This document shows positions 10,432-24,300 of a stretch of 64,000 nt of DNA, piece after piece. The DNA is from Heterodera schachtii (Eukaryota; Nematoda; Chromadorea; Rhabditida; Heteroderidae): positions 1,783,077 to 1,847,076 of the forward strand of contig SIJG01000014.1 of NCBI GenBank assembly GCA_023374025.1. The letters run 5' to 3'. How positions within the stretch are numbered: position 1 is the first letter of the stretch; each line of letters opens with the position of its first letter. The translations under genes were made by a program, and so were the position numbers. Below the pieces are notes generated by a model. That model had not been told where the DNA came from and did not search any database. It worked only from the letters and a program-made list of their open reading frames with translations.

Positions 10432-10987
10432 CTGTTTTTCGACAAAAAATTCGTCATAACTTTTCTTAAAGTCGACCAAATTAAACATTCTTGGTATCAT
10501 TCGATAGCACTTAACGTTTTCTATCTATCTGCAAAATGAAAGAAAATTTTATTGCTTTTCAAAAAAGTTATGACCAAAAATCGTAAAAAACTTTTTTCGG
10601 ATTCTTGCTTTGGCCGAGAGTAATCGATTGATAATTAGGGATAGGAATTTAAATTAAAACACTTTCTTGCTGACTCGAACCAATCATTTACCCTTTTACA
10701 ATGAGTTTTACTATGAAAATATTGGAAATATACCTTTTTGCAATTGTAACCAAAATTAAGCGTTTTTATAAAATGTTATCTTATAAATTGTTAAAAAAAT
10801 TGGTATTCTTTTTTACTTTTGGCTAATTTTAATGACTTTTTTGCATTTTTTTATGAATTACAATTGCATCGTATAACAATACAAAAGATTTATTTTCTAA
10901 AAATATGTATTTTTAAAAATAAATTTAATAATCTAAAATAATGCTTTTTCGGGTATTTTTTCTCCGCTCATTCATTCGCCATTCTCC
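10432..10987. other. AT-rich intergenic stretch
   Basis: No coding potential, RNA gene or repeat structure that I can support. It separates the repeat island from the small secreted protein gene. Confidence 0.5.
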
Positions 10988-11465
10988 TCATTTCTTTGCA
11001 GTTCCACTCGTTTTTGAAGGCGAATTCGCCAGCAGCGACATCAGCCCTTCATTCGCTGGCACTTTTTCCTTTGTGGTGGTTGTCGCTGTTGTTGTTGTGC
11101 TTTTGTGATCACAGGCTGCCGAAGCTTGCTCCAAACCTCGCTTTACTGCCGCTCTCATCATGGTGATGTACCACGGCTCTTCTGCTTCTTCTTCTTTTGG
11201 TTGGTTGGCATTGTCCTCACCGCAGATGCCAGCAACGAAAAACTTAAAATGTAAATTAATTTTTTAATATCTAAAGCAAAAAAATAAAATAAAAACTTCA
11301 ATTCAAAAATTGTGGGACATTTCCTCCTAAATTGTCCCAAATTTTTTGGCAATAAAAAACTTGGACTATAAAAATCAAATTAATAATTTTTTAATAAATA
11401 AAGATACATTTATGTAATTAAATATAAATATTTACCAAAAAAATGAAAGCGATGGGAAAAAACAT
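10988..11465 (-). CDS. Small secreted protein, 94 aa, unknown function
   Basis: Two exons. Exon 1 (11465-11436) encodes MFFPIAFIFL. It splices in phase 0 (donor TTG|GTAAAT, acceptor TTTTAAG at 11243) to exon 2 (11242-10988), starting FFVAGICGEDNANQPKEEEA. Together they form a good signal peptide, with cleavage likely near VAGIC/GED. The mature part is acidic, then amphipathic (WYITMMRAAVKRGLEQ), then Thr-rich, ending SPSKTSGTAKK. Only one or two cysteines remain, so no disulfide scaffold. No family recognised. It lies 880 bp downstream of the lrk-1 stop on the same strand. Exon 2 could be mistaken for an lrk-1 3' exon, but lrk-1 already has a phase-compatible terminal exon ending at 12344. 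Confidence 0.6.
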
Positions 11466-12343
11466 TTTTAATGTTAAAATAGTTGGTTATCTCAATGGAA
11501 TTAATGGAAAAAAATATGGTAATGAATAAAATTATTCAGAGAGAATCACTTCTCATCCCATCAAAAGCAATGATTTGATTAATTGTGTGGGTATTTGTAT
11601 AATAATATTTTTTTATAAAGTTAAAAGAAAATAATTTACAAAAAAGAATTTAGGATTTATTTGTCAAAAAATTTATTTTCAAATAAGTGAAAAATTCCGA
11701 TTTTACGGTTCTGGAAGAAGCTATTGATGTGGAGATAGAGAAGAAGAAGCTTCCCCCAGAGGAAGATTAATGGACCAATTGAGGCGACAATTGGTCTTTA
11801 TGATCGAGCAAATTTGTGAGTCGGAGAGAGAAGAGAGTCGGAATCGGAAGTCCGGTCCGCCCCATAGTTTTTCCTCAAAAACTTTAGCAGCTCTTTTTAC
11901 CAATAGATGTAATTTACTGGAAAATCACTTGAGTTTGGAAGGGGCCGATTCGCCGAGGAAAAAAAAAAAAAAATTTTACCCCAATTTCTTAGCAATTTTT
12001 GGCCAAAAAATTACGAATTTGAGTTAATTAATAAGAATTAAGCAGGTTTGTGGGCCGCGGTGCCTTTGGCTCCAAAACTATTTATTTTGCCTATTTTAGG
12101 TTTATGTTCGCCATTTTGTTGCCTTTTTTTGACATTTTTAAGCCTTTTGACGGTTTTAAATATTTGCCTTGTTAATGAATGGTTTTCTATTTACGTTTTT
12201 TAAGTCTTAACAAAAATAAATAATTTGTTATATTTAATTTCGCGGTTAATTAGCTTTTATTTACACATGCGCAAAAAGCATCTGATGAGATAATTGAATA
12301 ATATTTATTTACAAGCTTTTTTTTTTAAAGCATCAATTTTCAA
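11466..12343. other. Intergenic region 3' of lrk-1
   Basis: Mostly AT-rich. A short run near 12,050-12,180 repeats TGCCTATTTT/GCCTTTT words and may be a worn MITE B-type fragment. Around 11,700-11,900 both strands have short open frames without splice support; I do not call a gene there. Confidence 0.4.
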
Positions 12344-15300
12344 TCAGTTCTTCTGCTGATCCGTTGTCCATTCTGTCGTTGACCGAAAGAAAATGGCACA
12401 GTTTTCTTCGCTGTGTTTATTTGGCAATGCTTTTAGTTCAGCAGAGCTTACAAATCGACTCAGAAGAGGCCTTAAACACAATTTGAAATAATTAAATTAA
12501 ACTTCATTCACATAGAAACAAAATTTAGAGAAAATAATTTATACCAATTGTATCAAAAAAGCATTTAAAAAATTGACTTAATTAACTCACCGATATCCTT
12601 TGCCAATGCTAATGAAATATGCTTCTCCTCCTCCTCCTTTATCGGCGACTGTGCCACGCACTTCGGCACTTTCACTGGATGTAAAAATGCCGCGCATTCC
12701 GCTCCGCACCGTTTCGCACAGTTCGTCCACCGCCGAAACGGCCGCGTTTCGTAGATCAGAAGCCATCTATACGAAAAAGCAGCTAATATTTTTTTCAAAT
12801 TAATTTAAATTTGCAAGAAAAAGCATTCATTAGCAAACTAATAATTTTTAACAAAAAAAAGATCAGAAAATTTAATCTAACCAATATTCATTCTTTAAAT
12901 TTTAAAATGTCAACCTTTCAATTGTTTAATAAATTGCTTCACCTGCTGCTGCTTTCCCTCTTCCGATGGCATTGAAGCACTAATTTTTGGTCGTTGGCTT
13001 TGGCATTCGCCGTTTCCTGCAGCAGTGGCGGCTACAGTACTACCGGTTGCTTTGAGCATTATTGAACGGGATTTTTCGATCAGCAGTGATCGCTTCTTGG
13101 AGGAATGCCTTTCAGTGTTGGGCGGAGAATGAGGCGAGATCATCTCCTGTTCAAAACATTGATGTATTGAAGAATAAACATGAAAAATAAAATTTAAATA
13201 GTCAAAATGGCACATTTATTGATTAAATATTACATTTGATTGGGATGTTGACAAGGGCGCTTTTTTGGTTGACGAATGAAGCAGCTCTTTTTGGAGAATG
13301 CGACAGCTGCTGGACGATTGGCCCAAGGGCGGAGGACAGCAAATGATCCGCTGAACGGAGCAAAAGGGACGAAAAGCGCTGATCGGAGACATCTAAGAAG
13401 AGAATATGCGCTAATCATCAGAGTTGGATCATGCCCATCCAACAATCATTAACCCAATTACCTCAATTCCGCGTACAATTAGCACCACTCCGTTACTTGT
13501 GCCAACCAACAATTGCTCCTCTTCCTCCCCCTCGTCGCCCTTTTCGTTCTTCCACCTTTGCTTAACAGTGCCGCAATTACTCAAATCCATCACTTCCAAC
13601 GCAGTGACGGAAAAGGCATTTTGCTGGGTGCCCGTTCCAATGCCATCGTCTGCAGACGATTGGAAATTGGCAGAGAAATTGTCCATGCTGGACAACGACT
13701 CGCTGACCGGCAAAATTTTGGCACTGTTCAGCGTCTTTTGAAGCTGCGAGTCGCGCCACATGAATAAGCGAGGATCTGTGAATTTGAGCTTAAAAACCGA
13801 GCTTTAAAAAGCATTTCATTTTGACCGACCTTTGTCCAAGGCAGACCAAACCAAATTCTAAAAACAAAACAAAACATTTTTTATTTTTCAAAATCACCCC
13901 CTCCCCCCTCAAATTTGTTGCACCTTTGTGCAGTTGCTTGCCACCAGAAATGCCACATTGCTTCTGCTCATCGGTGGTGCCGTCGTTTGATGCTTTTTAA
14001 TCTGCTGCTGCTGTTGGTAAAAGTCCTCATTCTCGGCCATGGCATAATGATTGGCCGAGGTGGAAAAGGTCAGCCGATCGGTGGCTGACGAAATGAAATG
14101 CATGAAAATGTGTCCGGCCGCGTGCCCTGTCCACAACTGCCAGTCGGACAACGAGCGCAGAACGGCCATGGAGAACAAATGGGCAGCATTGGCATCAGAA
14201 GCACCGAGGGATGGAACTGAACGGGGCGGGGGGAAAAGCATTTTTGGGATTAAGAAAGTCGGGAGTCTCGAGAAAGGCGGAGAAAGACTGACAAATGAGA
14301 AAAGGAGATATTATTAGGATATACAAGAGTCTCGAAAAACTGAATGAGGGAGAAGCATTTAGGGCATATGACCCGGATGGTCGGGTCAGCCTACTTGGAT
14401 TTAGAGGGATGCAGCAGATGAGTTGCGGCACACTTTCCCGCCCGTGCCAACGGCACAAAAGCACCGCCACAGTGAGTCCGACAATGACCAGCCGACGCTC
14501 GCGGAAGGCGACGATGTGACGGACAGCAGAAGATGACGACAAGGAAGAAGCAATTGTGATTAAGCGACTTAATGGCGGATGAACAAAAGCCTGCTGAAGG
14601 GATTACGAATATTAAATTATTTAATTGGCAAAAATTGCATTTTTTGGTATTTCCTTAAATACAAAGCATTGAATTTTCATTTTGTTCTATATTTTTTAAA
14701 TTTTCCATTTATTTCCGACTTTTTCTGTTTTCGATTGACTGCTTTCTTCCAGCATTTCGATGGTGTCAATTTTATAAAGAGGGGCGGCAGAATTCGCCTA
14801 AATGGTTTAAATTTTAATGAATTTTATTATTAAATTCAAATTCCACCATCAACAATTGGTGTTCATCCTGCTCAAAAATACTCAGTGTGCCCAATTCGTC
14901 GCCCGTCCACACAAATTCGTCATAAATTTGTGCGATTACTGTAATTTTGGGCACCGTAATGTTCTTCTTCCGTGGACTTTGCTGCTGTTGTTGAAAAATT
15001 CGTTGTTTTTTGGACGGTGAAAATTGTGCTGTTTGACCGTTTTGGAAGCTAATATGCTGTAAAAAACACAAGTCCAATATTTATGTTTATTTAAATAAAT
15101 ATATTTTTTATTTTTCATGCTTTTAGATAAAATTATATTAATAATTTCATTTTAATAGAATTTAAAGTTTATTAAAGCATTAAATATTTTTTCTGCTTCA
15201 TTTAAAATTTTCCTTTAATTATATTTTTGGACTTTGTTGTTTGCAGTAATATATATATTTTAAATATAAATTAAAAATTTCTATATAATTTTAATAATTT

Positions 15301-18300
15301 AAAATTGGTTCCTCGCCTTTTTCTCTGTCCATCCAAATTCGTTGCATTTGAGAAGGGCAAAAGTTGTCCGCCTTTTGCTGTCCGATTGTTGTTGCCCCTT
15401 TTGCGGCTGTTTTTCGTCGCTATTGTCCCTCTCAATTGGCATCCAAAATGACCATTCATTGGCATAATTTAAGGCGGCGACGGAATTTGACGGCATGGCC
15501 AAACAAAGGGACCCATTTTCGTCTTCTCGGAGCAGCGCAACGTCCAAAAGGTGGGAAAACTCGGGAGCAGAACACTGAACAGAAGCGGAAAATGGGAAAA
15601 GAGATTAAAACGTCAGAAATTAATATTAAATTTTGCGAATTTAATGGACAATTTTTGTACACCCTTTGCTTACGGCTTAATCGGGATTTACGAAAAATGG
15701 GAAATTGACTTACAATTTCAACTAATTGACTGGAGCTTGGCCGTCGTTCCGCCCTCTCCTCCCAACAGGAGATCATCAAATCAAGCCTTAAATTAGAGCA
15801 ATTATTTTATTAGGGTTCGAAACCGAAGGAATTAGGGAAGGGGAGAGAGAAATGAGTCAAAGGAATAGCGCCCCACATGTTCGTGCCGAACAGCAGCTCC
15901 TTCTCGCCGACTGCGGGCCGTTGCGCCTCCAAAATGCGTTCTTTCATCTGTTGCACGGGCTGTCCCTCGTACGGCTGTTTCAATGTCAGCAGTTCGTAGA
16001 TGAACATGCCGAAGGAGAAGCAGTCCGCCCTCTCGGAGTATTCTTGTTCGCCGTTGTAGCGCATTATCTCCGGTGCCATAAATCCCTTAAAAAGGGAATT
16101 TTAAATCATACAATTTTTGACCAGAATTCCTTCCTCTCTTTTCACCTCAGTCCCACCATATCCCTTGCACATGCCAAACGGATGGGAAAAGCGCGAAATG
16201 CCGTAATCGCCAAGCTTAACCAACACATCCCTCGGGGATGGCTTTTTGGCAGATCGACCGGAGAATTCTGAGGGAGGCGGAAAGCGCCAGACGAGCACAT
16301 TTTCACTTTTTAAATCCTATAAATTTGAAAGGAATCGAAAAAATTGAAAATAAAATTCAGAAATATCCGAAAATTGCCCACCCGGTAAATGATGTGCTGT
16401 TGGACATGCAAATACTCCAACGCACGTGCAATTTGCAGACAGCTCATCTGCACAGTGTCCAAGTGCAGCTTTTGGCCATTTTGTCGATAGTCGGCCAACA
16501 ATTTGTTCAGCGATCCATGCGGTGCCAATTCCATCAGCAAAGTCATCGGAGATGGGCAAAATGCGACCATTGACGTGCAGTGGGAGTGCCGAAGTTCGGA
16601 CAACATGCACAACTCCTTGAATCGGTTGGACCAATGATTTAGAAATGCCATTGTCAATTTGCTGAACACGGCACCTGTCGGGCAGTGCAATAAGCCCGCG
16701 TGACCTGCTCCAATGCGTCGTTTTGCCATTTGAGCGCAAATGCGCGGATCGCCGCTTGTTCGCTGGCCCCGCACATGGCCAACCCGTGGTCTTTGTTTCC
16801 GTCGTTCGGGTCCACCGGTTCGAACTGCTTCAGCGCAACGACCGCTGCTGCTTCATTGTCTGTCAATTTGCAATAGCAATCAATCCGTTTAAAGTCTCAA
16901 TTTCCCAATTAATTTTGTCCTCCCTCTTACGAACTCAATGTTCCCGCTTCGTTGGTTGTCATTTTTCTGAATGCGGACGGCGAAGACGGTGGCACAAATG
17001 CCAACCTTCCGGTGAAAACGAAGCCAAACGCGCCACGGCCGACCAATTTCCCCCGCTGAATGCTAACCGAAGGGACAGCCCTGGGGAGATTGGAATGAGT
17101 AGACGAGTGATTGGATTAACACAGTTATCAAGCGGACCATTCATGTTCAAGGTCAACAAACAGCAAATCCGGCCCCATTTTGGACAGATCGGGCACAACT
17201 AATGAAGATGATGATGGTGCCGACGCTGCGTATTCCTCAGTTTGCCGATTATTTCTATCCCAACGGACAATGCCATGGCGGGGACATTCCAATCGCTGGT
17301 GCTTTTGTTCTTTGTGCCCACCACCAGCAGCATTTTTTTCTGGAACGTAAAACATCTTTTTAATTGCAAAATTATCGCTTTTTAAAAAATCTTGGTATAG
17401 TAACTCTCCTACCGTTTTCTCCAACATTTTTCAGCACTCTCCGCGCTTCCAAAATGCATTCCTCAACGCCGAACAAATAAATGGGCTGAGATGCCGTTGT
17501 TTTAACGCGGCTTTCGCTGTTGCTTTTCGCACCATTTCCGGCATTTTCTGCCGTTGTTTTATCGTCTGATTTGCCAAATGTTTGACTCAACGGCGTTTCT
17601 GTGGACGATTTCGATTTTGGCACTCGGCTTGCTTTCTTTGGCGAACTGTTGTTGTTTTTAAATTTAGTGGACTTTGACTTGGCCAGACGGGGCGGCAACT
17701 CGGCTTGGCCCCCTCCTCTCCCTGCCGGGTTTCTGTTTAAAGAAGTGAATGCCTTTCATTGACTGCCTTTTTGGCATTTGTTTTTTGCGGCACCTGTTGA
17801 TGTTTTCTCGCAGCCAATACCGCTCCTCCTCGCGGATGGCCTCAATTGCGCAGCGATCGCACGGAATCAGTCGGTCGACAAGCGGACGGCCTTGGGGCGA
17901 AAGGATGAAGCGGGTGCCCAACTGCGGGTACGCGTCCTCCAGCAGGTCGTCCACCGCGCCGGTCAGCAGCGACAACAGTCGGGCGGCCATGCGCGAGTCC
18001 GTCTCCAACTGCCAGGCGACGTCGTGCCAAAGAAAGCGGACGCGAATCTGAAAGCGATAATGAAATGCTTCAAAGAAATCAGCAAATCAGCTGTGCGAGA
18101 AAAATAGTGTTGGATTTAAAAGTTAAAAGTAATAATGAGTTAATTAGAAATGAAGCAAAATCATTAAAAATAAAAGCAATTGTCCGCCTGTTGAACCTTC
18201 GGTATTAACAGTTCGATCATGTGACTCAGCGGTGAAGGTGAAACATGCTGATTCTGTTGGTCCGTCGTTGTTGGTGTGCTCAGTGTGGCCCATTGGCCCT

Positions 18301-21300
18301 CCTCAAAACGACGTCGCAACTCGTGGGAGGCGTAATTCACGTCCGACACGGAAGCCAACGGAAGAAATTGGCGCAAGGACAGCAAAAAAGTGCCAAAACA
18401 GCGAATCTTAAAAAAGCGAATCAGCAAAATATCGGGTCTAATCACAAAATGTATTTACAGTATGTTGGTATTCTACCGTATGATTTTTAGAGTTTGCGCT
18501 CCCCCCTCTCACTCTGTTCTGCCCAAAATGCCTCGCCCACCTCAACACCGCTTCGCCACAACATCCATTCGAGCACATTGCCCAGTTCTTCCCCCACTTT
18601 TCCCGTGCCTCCGCCTGTGCCGCGGCACCGTTCGTCCGTGGCCTCCACGCCGCGCTCGCAGCATTTGACCACCACCGTCCCGCCCGACGACGACGATGAC
18701 GGGTTGCCTTTGTTATTGGAGTTGAAGGCGAACTCTTCCGTCATTTCCTCCGCCGAATTCACAACAATAAACGAAGTTTCTTCCTCTGGCACATTTTCCA
18801 TTTCTTCGGCGGCGGAAGCGTCTCTTAAAAATGGTAATTCACTCAGTTCGAACTTTATCGAAAAATGCCGATCATAACAGAGTAAATTTTTTATCTTTTG
18901 TGATTCGAATAATCACCGTCTGATCGATGGTCGCTGTGCCAAATTGACCATTCGTCCCGCGTTCAATGCTCGGCAGAATGCCGCAACAATTGCCTCGGGG
19001 CTCCAAAGTGCCGCCAACGGTTGTTTTTGTTGCTGATCATTCTCCGTCATCGATATCATATGCTGCTGCTGCTGCGGTAGAGGAGAAGCACGGGAAATTA
19101 GAAACATTTTGGTCAACACATTGCCAACGCGTTCGTCGTCGAGCAGCCGAGTGGTGAGACGGGCCCAAAAGCCGGGCGGAATGTAATGCATCACGTAAAG
19201 ACGACGAAGACACTCCTAGAAAAGATATACCTAATCAGAAAAACCTAAACATCATTTCCCATCCCTAATCATTCTAACCACCGACATCAATCACTAATGA
19301 TCAGCTTTGTTGTTTTGTTTGGTCATTAGCATTGTTTGATTGATTATGATTCGTCAATTGGTCACTATTAGTGACTTGCTTTTGCTATCACGATCACTAT
19401 CAGTTTTTTTCTTTAATTGGTCACTAATTAATCACTCATAATCAGCTTTTGCTCTTGGCTTTTCCTCACCTCTTTGCACTGATCAACTGCCAAAATCTTG
19501 ATCAGATCAGCATTTGTCTCCTCATTTTGGACCGTTCCGTTGTCTTCCGTCAATTTTGTGCTGTTCAAATTGTCAATTGACGTGGCCACTGCGCGGGACA
19601 GTCGCCTGTGCTGCAAATAATTGCGAATTGGCGACATTTTTACAGGCATTGGCCGAGTCGGTTTTCTCGGCACAAAATCCGTCTCTTTCGCCGTTTCCTT
19701 TTCGGCGTCCCACCGAATGCGCAATTTGTCAAATTTATTTCGGACCTTTAGCAAAAATAACAAACATTTAAAATGATTAGAATTATTAAAAACAATTATT
19801 TTTACCAAAACTTTTGAGCCCGGATAATCGGCACGAAGCACATATTCGTCCGGCAAACAAGAGGCTAAAAGACTCATTCGGCCGTACTGAAATGGCATTG
19901 CCAATTCGAACTTTCGCAGCAAATTCATGACACATTGGCGGAAGAGATGGAAGTGGCAATTGAAGGACACTTCGACAGAGGGACGAGAAATGCCGGCAGA
20001 GAGGAGAAGCTGATATATGGGAACAAATTTATTTAAAATTAATTGAAAATCACCGCCAAATTGTGGCGAACTGCCCGTTTGAGTGCGGTGTACAGCTCGA
20101 CGGACTCAATAACCGAATTTTGGTGCATTTGGGAGAGCGAAGTCACAGTGACAAATGGTGGTGACGAAGCAGCATCGCCGGCAGAGCCAAAAGAGCAGCG
20201 ACGAAGTGCCGCGAAAGACAAAATGCCAAAAAGATCTGGCAGAGAGGATAAATTAAAATATAAAATAAGGATTAAAGAGGAAACAGTTCAAAAACAGCGG
20301 AACAACAACAGCAATAAACTCACTTGCGCAAAGCCACGTTGGGTCCAAGAATACAAAATCACGGAGAAAAGTGTCGTCATAATAGCAAATCACACCTTCG
20401 AAAAGGTTAAACCATTAACAGGTTAAATCTCAGGGTCAATCCTCCTTCAATCTCGAGAATTTTCGTTCTCAAATTAAAGCCTTGCTTTCTATTGGGCCGA
20501 CTCAATCATAATACGGTATGTACAGTAACCAACGGGTAAGCCATACCGTTCTCGTGCAGGAACAGACACGCCTGACGAAAGTCTTGGGCACCACGAAAGT
20601 GCAACGTGCCAGAGGCAGGCTTCGTGGTGCTCGTCTTTTTGTCCTGTTGCTGCTCTTTTTGTTCTTCCAACTGCGCCAACCGATCAGTGGCCAAACTCCA
20701 AAATTCGTTGAAATGCATTATTGGCTCTTTGCCAACGGCACGAAATTCGTCCGACTGAATTAATAAATGCAAAACTGGCAAAAAACGCAGCTTGTACTCT
20801 GACCATTGTGGCAACAATATGTTCCAGCAATACAAACGAGGCCGGCACTTTCTGTGCCAAAAGGCGCTGCCGTGCCGGGCCTCCGCCCCGCGAAAATTGC
20901 CGGATTTCTGTGGCACAAGTATAAATGAGGGCACACAACGATCTGACATCCTCGCGCGAGCAACACGAAATGTAAAGGGATCCAAGCACTCGTGGAAGGC
21001 CGTTTTTCTCCGGATCGGCACCCAAAATGAAGCGTTCCTCAAAAGGAAAAGCATTGAGAAACTTTCACCGCTATTTTTGGATGAATATTTTATTGAATTT
21101 GTGGTCGAGTGTTTGGTGATTTTACTTCAATAGAATTAATTTTCCAATCATTTTGCTGAGCAGAGAACCTTTTACTTCCCCACGCTTTCTGATCATTTAT
21201 TATTTCTCTGCTCAATTTGCCTGGATTTGCTTGTCCATTTGGCTCAAATAGTCTCTGGGGAAACGATGCAGTTGTTCTCGCACAAAGTCCGAATGCGTGC

Positions 21301-24300
21301 CGACAATGAGCACGTAACTGTTCGGCGCCTGTGCCTGAATGGCGAGCAGAAAGTCGTGCAGGTCGGCCAAAGCAATGTCACCGTCGGTCACTTTCCACAA
21401 CAGAAGGAAAAGACAGCGCCGGGTGAAGAAACACCGCTGGACGGATTGGTACTCGCGCTGAAATGGGCAAAGGCATTGGCATTCTTCAAAAGTCCCAGTC
21501 AAACATATCCAATAAACTAAGAATATGCTTCCGTTCTCAAGCACCTGTTTGATGCCGTCAAAGTCCCAGACACGGAATGTGATAGGTCCCTGAAAAGCAT
21601 CTGCAGCAGCTGCTGAGTGTTGAGAGGATGTCGTGCTTTTTGTTGTGGTTGACGACGATACTTTTGCCGGTTCGTACACCCATTCGAACACATCAAGCGG
21701 ACAAACGGAGGAGGACAAAGTGCCAGCGGAAGTTGAGGTCGATGGGGGACGATGTTGGCTGGTGAAGCGTGCCCTGTTGCCACGTCCAGAAGAGGAAGAA
21801 GAAACGGTTGTCGGAGGAGTGATCGGCGAGTGCCGACGACGTTGCCAATTCTATGGGGAAAGAAGGGGGCAAGGACGATAATTAAATGCCAAAATAATTA
21901 ATGAATGAATGAATTAATTAGGTGTGATTAGTTAATGAAAATGCTGCTGTTTAAGAACATCGTTTTGCGAGCCACGCTTCTTCGACAGTGCCCCCTCAAG
22001 GCGAATTTGCTGCAAAAGTGTGCTCTTTCCGACAGACGAAGCACCAAGCAACATCAGCTTAAGCATTGGGTACGGCATCGAACTAAATGAAAAAAAAAAC
22101 CAAGTCAGAATTGCCAAATTTCTTTCGTCCCTATTCTCTCCTCACAATTAACTATCAGTAGGATCTTTGGGAAATATGACAATATGAAAAATCGTCTTGA
22201 AATTCTCTTTTGTAAATTTATGCTATTCATTTATTCCACACTAATTACCCCCGGCAATTTCATCACTTTTCAAGCCGTTGTCGGAGTTGCGCTAACACTT
22301 CGCCCGTTTTGTAGCTTCCTGCTTGGACCATCGCTTGCAGCGCGGGTTCCTCCGCCTGGAGTTGGCACCCGCTGAGGCCGATGGTCCACAGGCGCTCCAA
22401 CAGGCCGAGTTCGGGCACGAGACTGTCCAGCTCCACATTGTTGGCCAAGTTGAGCATGGCCAACGAACCGAGCAACGAAATTGTGGACGGAAGTTGACGA
22501 ATTCGATTCAACGACAGGTCCAAATTGGTCAACGAAGGGAACAGCACATAGGGCTTAAGCTGAAATTTTTAATAACAATTAAAAATTGATAAACGACAAC
22601 AAAAATGATCAAATGTTAGTTAAAAAGAAATTAAATTAAAAGCGCTTAATTTTCGACAAAAATAAGAGAGAAAAAATAGATTAATAAGTAACAAAAGGTG
22701 ATTATACTGTTAAAATAAACTAAACAAGATTATCAAACTTTTGATCAGAAATTACAAAATTTGTTTGAGTTAATTACAAAACTCAATTAATTACCAATTC
22801 GGAATTTTCTCGCCAATTGAATAGCTTCTCACCATCACATGAAACAGTGCCGGAAAACAATGCGTTGTTTCCTGGCATTAAAACGATATTTCATTTTTGA
22901 GTTTTCACTCAATTAAAAAATAAATTCGGAAAATTCTCCAAATTAATTCCAACCTCCGTCCATTGGCCCACCGCCCATTGGCAGCAAAATGTCCACAAAT
23001 TCCAACGAATTTTGTGCCAAATTCAGCGTTTTAAGTGCCTCAAAACGGCAGTGTGATTTGTGCACGCAGCAGCTCAGCAACAATTCCTGCTCATTTTGAA
23101 GCTGTTCGGCACGGCCAACGCCGCCGCCGCTCTTTCGCACAACGCTCAACGAACGTTGGCTTCTGGCCACGGATTTGGAGCGACTTCCTTAAGAGAGCAA
23201 TGTCACAAATGTTAAGGTGCCTTTTCGGCACTCACTCGAATGCCTTGGCATTGGCATATTGCCCGCCGTTATTCCACCGCCACCGCCTTCCATTTGCGCA
23301 CCGGCAATTCCAAATTCGGACTGAGCCTCGCAAAAGCGCAGCTTTTGCCGCAGCTGGGCCGGATTTTCACCCCCAAAAAGACGGACCAGCTGATTTTTGG
23401 ACACATCCAAGTGACGCAGTGCCGACGGCAAACAGCCGACGGGGCCGAGGGAGGACAACGAATTGGAGGAAAGGTCCAACTTGGCAAGACGGGGACAACA
23501 ACAGGCCAAGCAGGTGGGCATTCGGCCAAACTGACGAACGCTAATTTTTTAGGGTTTTAGTGCCTTTAAATGACTTTGTTTTGTGCCAGGTTCAGAAGTT
23601 GGAGTTGGCTTTGACTGCGAGTTGTGCCATTGCCTTTCTGTGCCGCTAATTCATCGCCGGTCGCTTCCTCGTTCGCCACCGTCGGCCCATCTTCGTCAAT
23701 GTTGGACAGATGGATTTTCTCTTGCCAAATATTCACCCTAAATAAAAATTGTCGACCAATCTGTCAGATATTTATTTCCATTTTTTAAAAATTAATGTCA
23801 ATTTCGAAAAATATGGGATTTGCTTTATTTTTGTTTTAAATTTTTATGCTTTTTAATATTTCTTTCTTAACATTTTTAACCTTAATTATTATGCTTTTTT
23901 ACGGTTTTTGGTCAGAAATGCCGAAATTGTAAATTTTTATATTTGCGATAAAACAGCCATAATTCGCTGGTGAATGAATGGCACTCACAGTTTTGTGAAT
24001 GTTGCCTTTGTGGGGATGAGTTTGGTCGAGACTGACTCTCGCCTCTCGCCCACCTGTGAATGTCCATCTCCACGACGGTTGCTGCGTTTGTCGCCGCTCC
24101 TCTCGGAGTTGCGCTTGCGTTGTCCTCCTCCGTGTCCGTCGATTGGCTTTTGCTCGTCGTTTGCTGTTCGCCAGCTGCGACTCCCCTCGACTCCCTTCTG
24201 CTGCTGCTCTGTTGGTGCTGTGTCGGGGATTCCCTCCGTTTCGCCATTGTCCGACTTTGTCGCTGATTTTCTTCGTCCATTTCGGTCGATCTAAGGAACC

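Noticed and set aside
10988..11242. Exon read as the C-terminus of lrk-1
   Set aside because: The phase does not fit the preceding lrk-1 exon, while an exon at about 12,475-12,344 does; an upstream signal-peptide exon fits this one exactly.
11721..11903. 60-codon minus frame and a short plus frame between the small secreted gene and lrk-1
   Set aside because: No splice partners, start context or recognisable motif; both strands are equally open.
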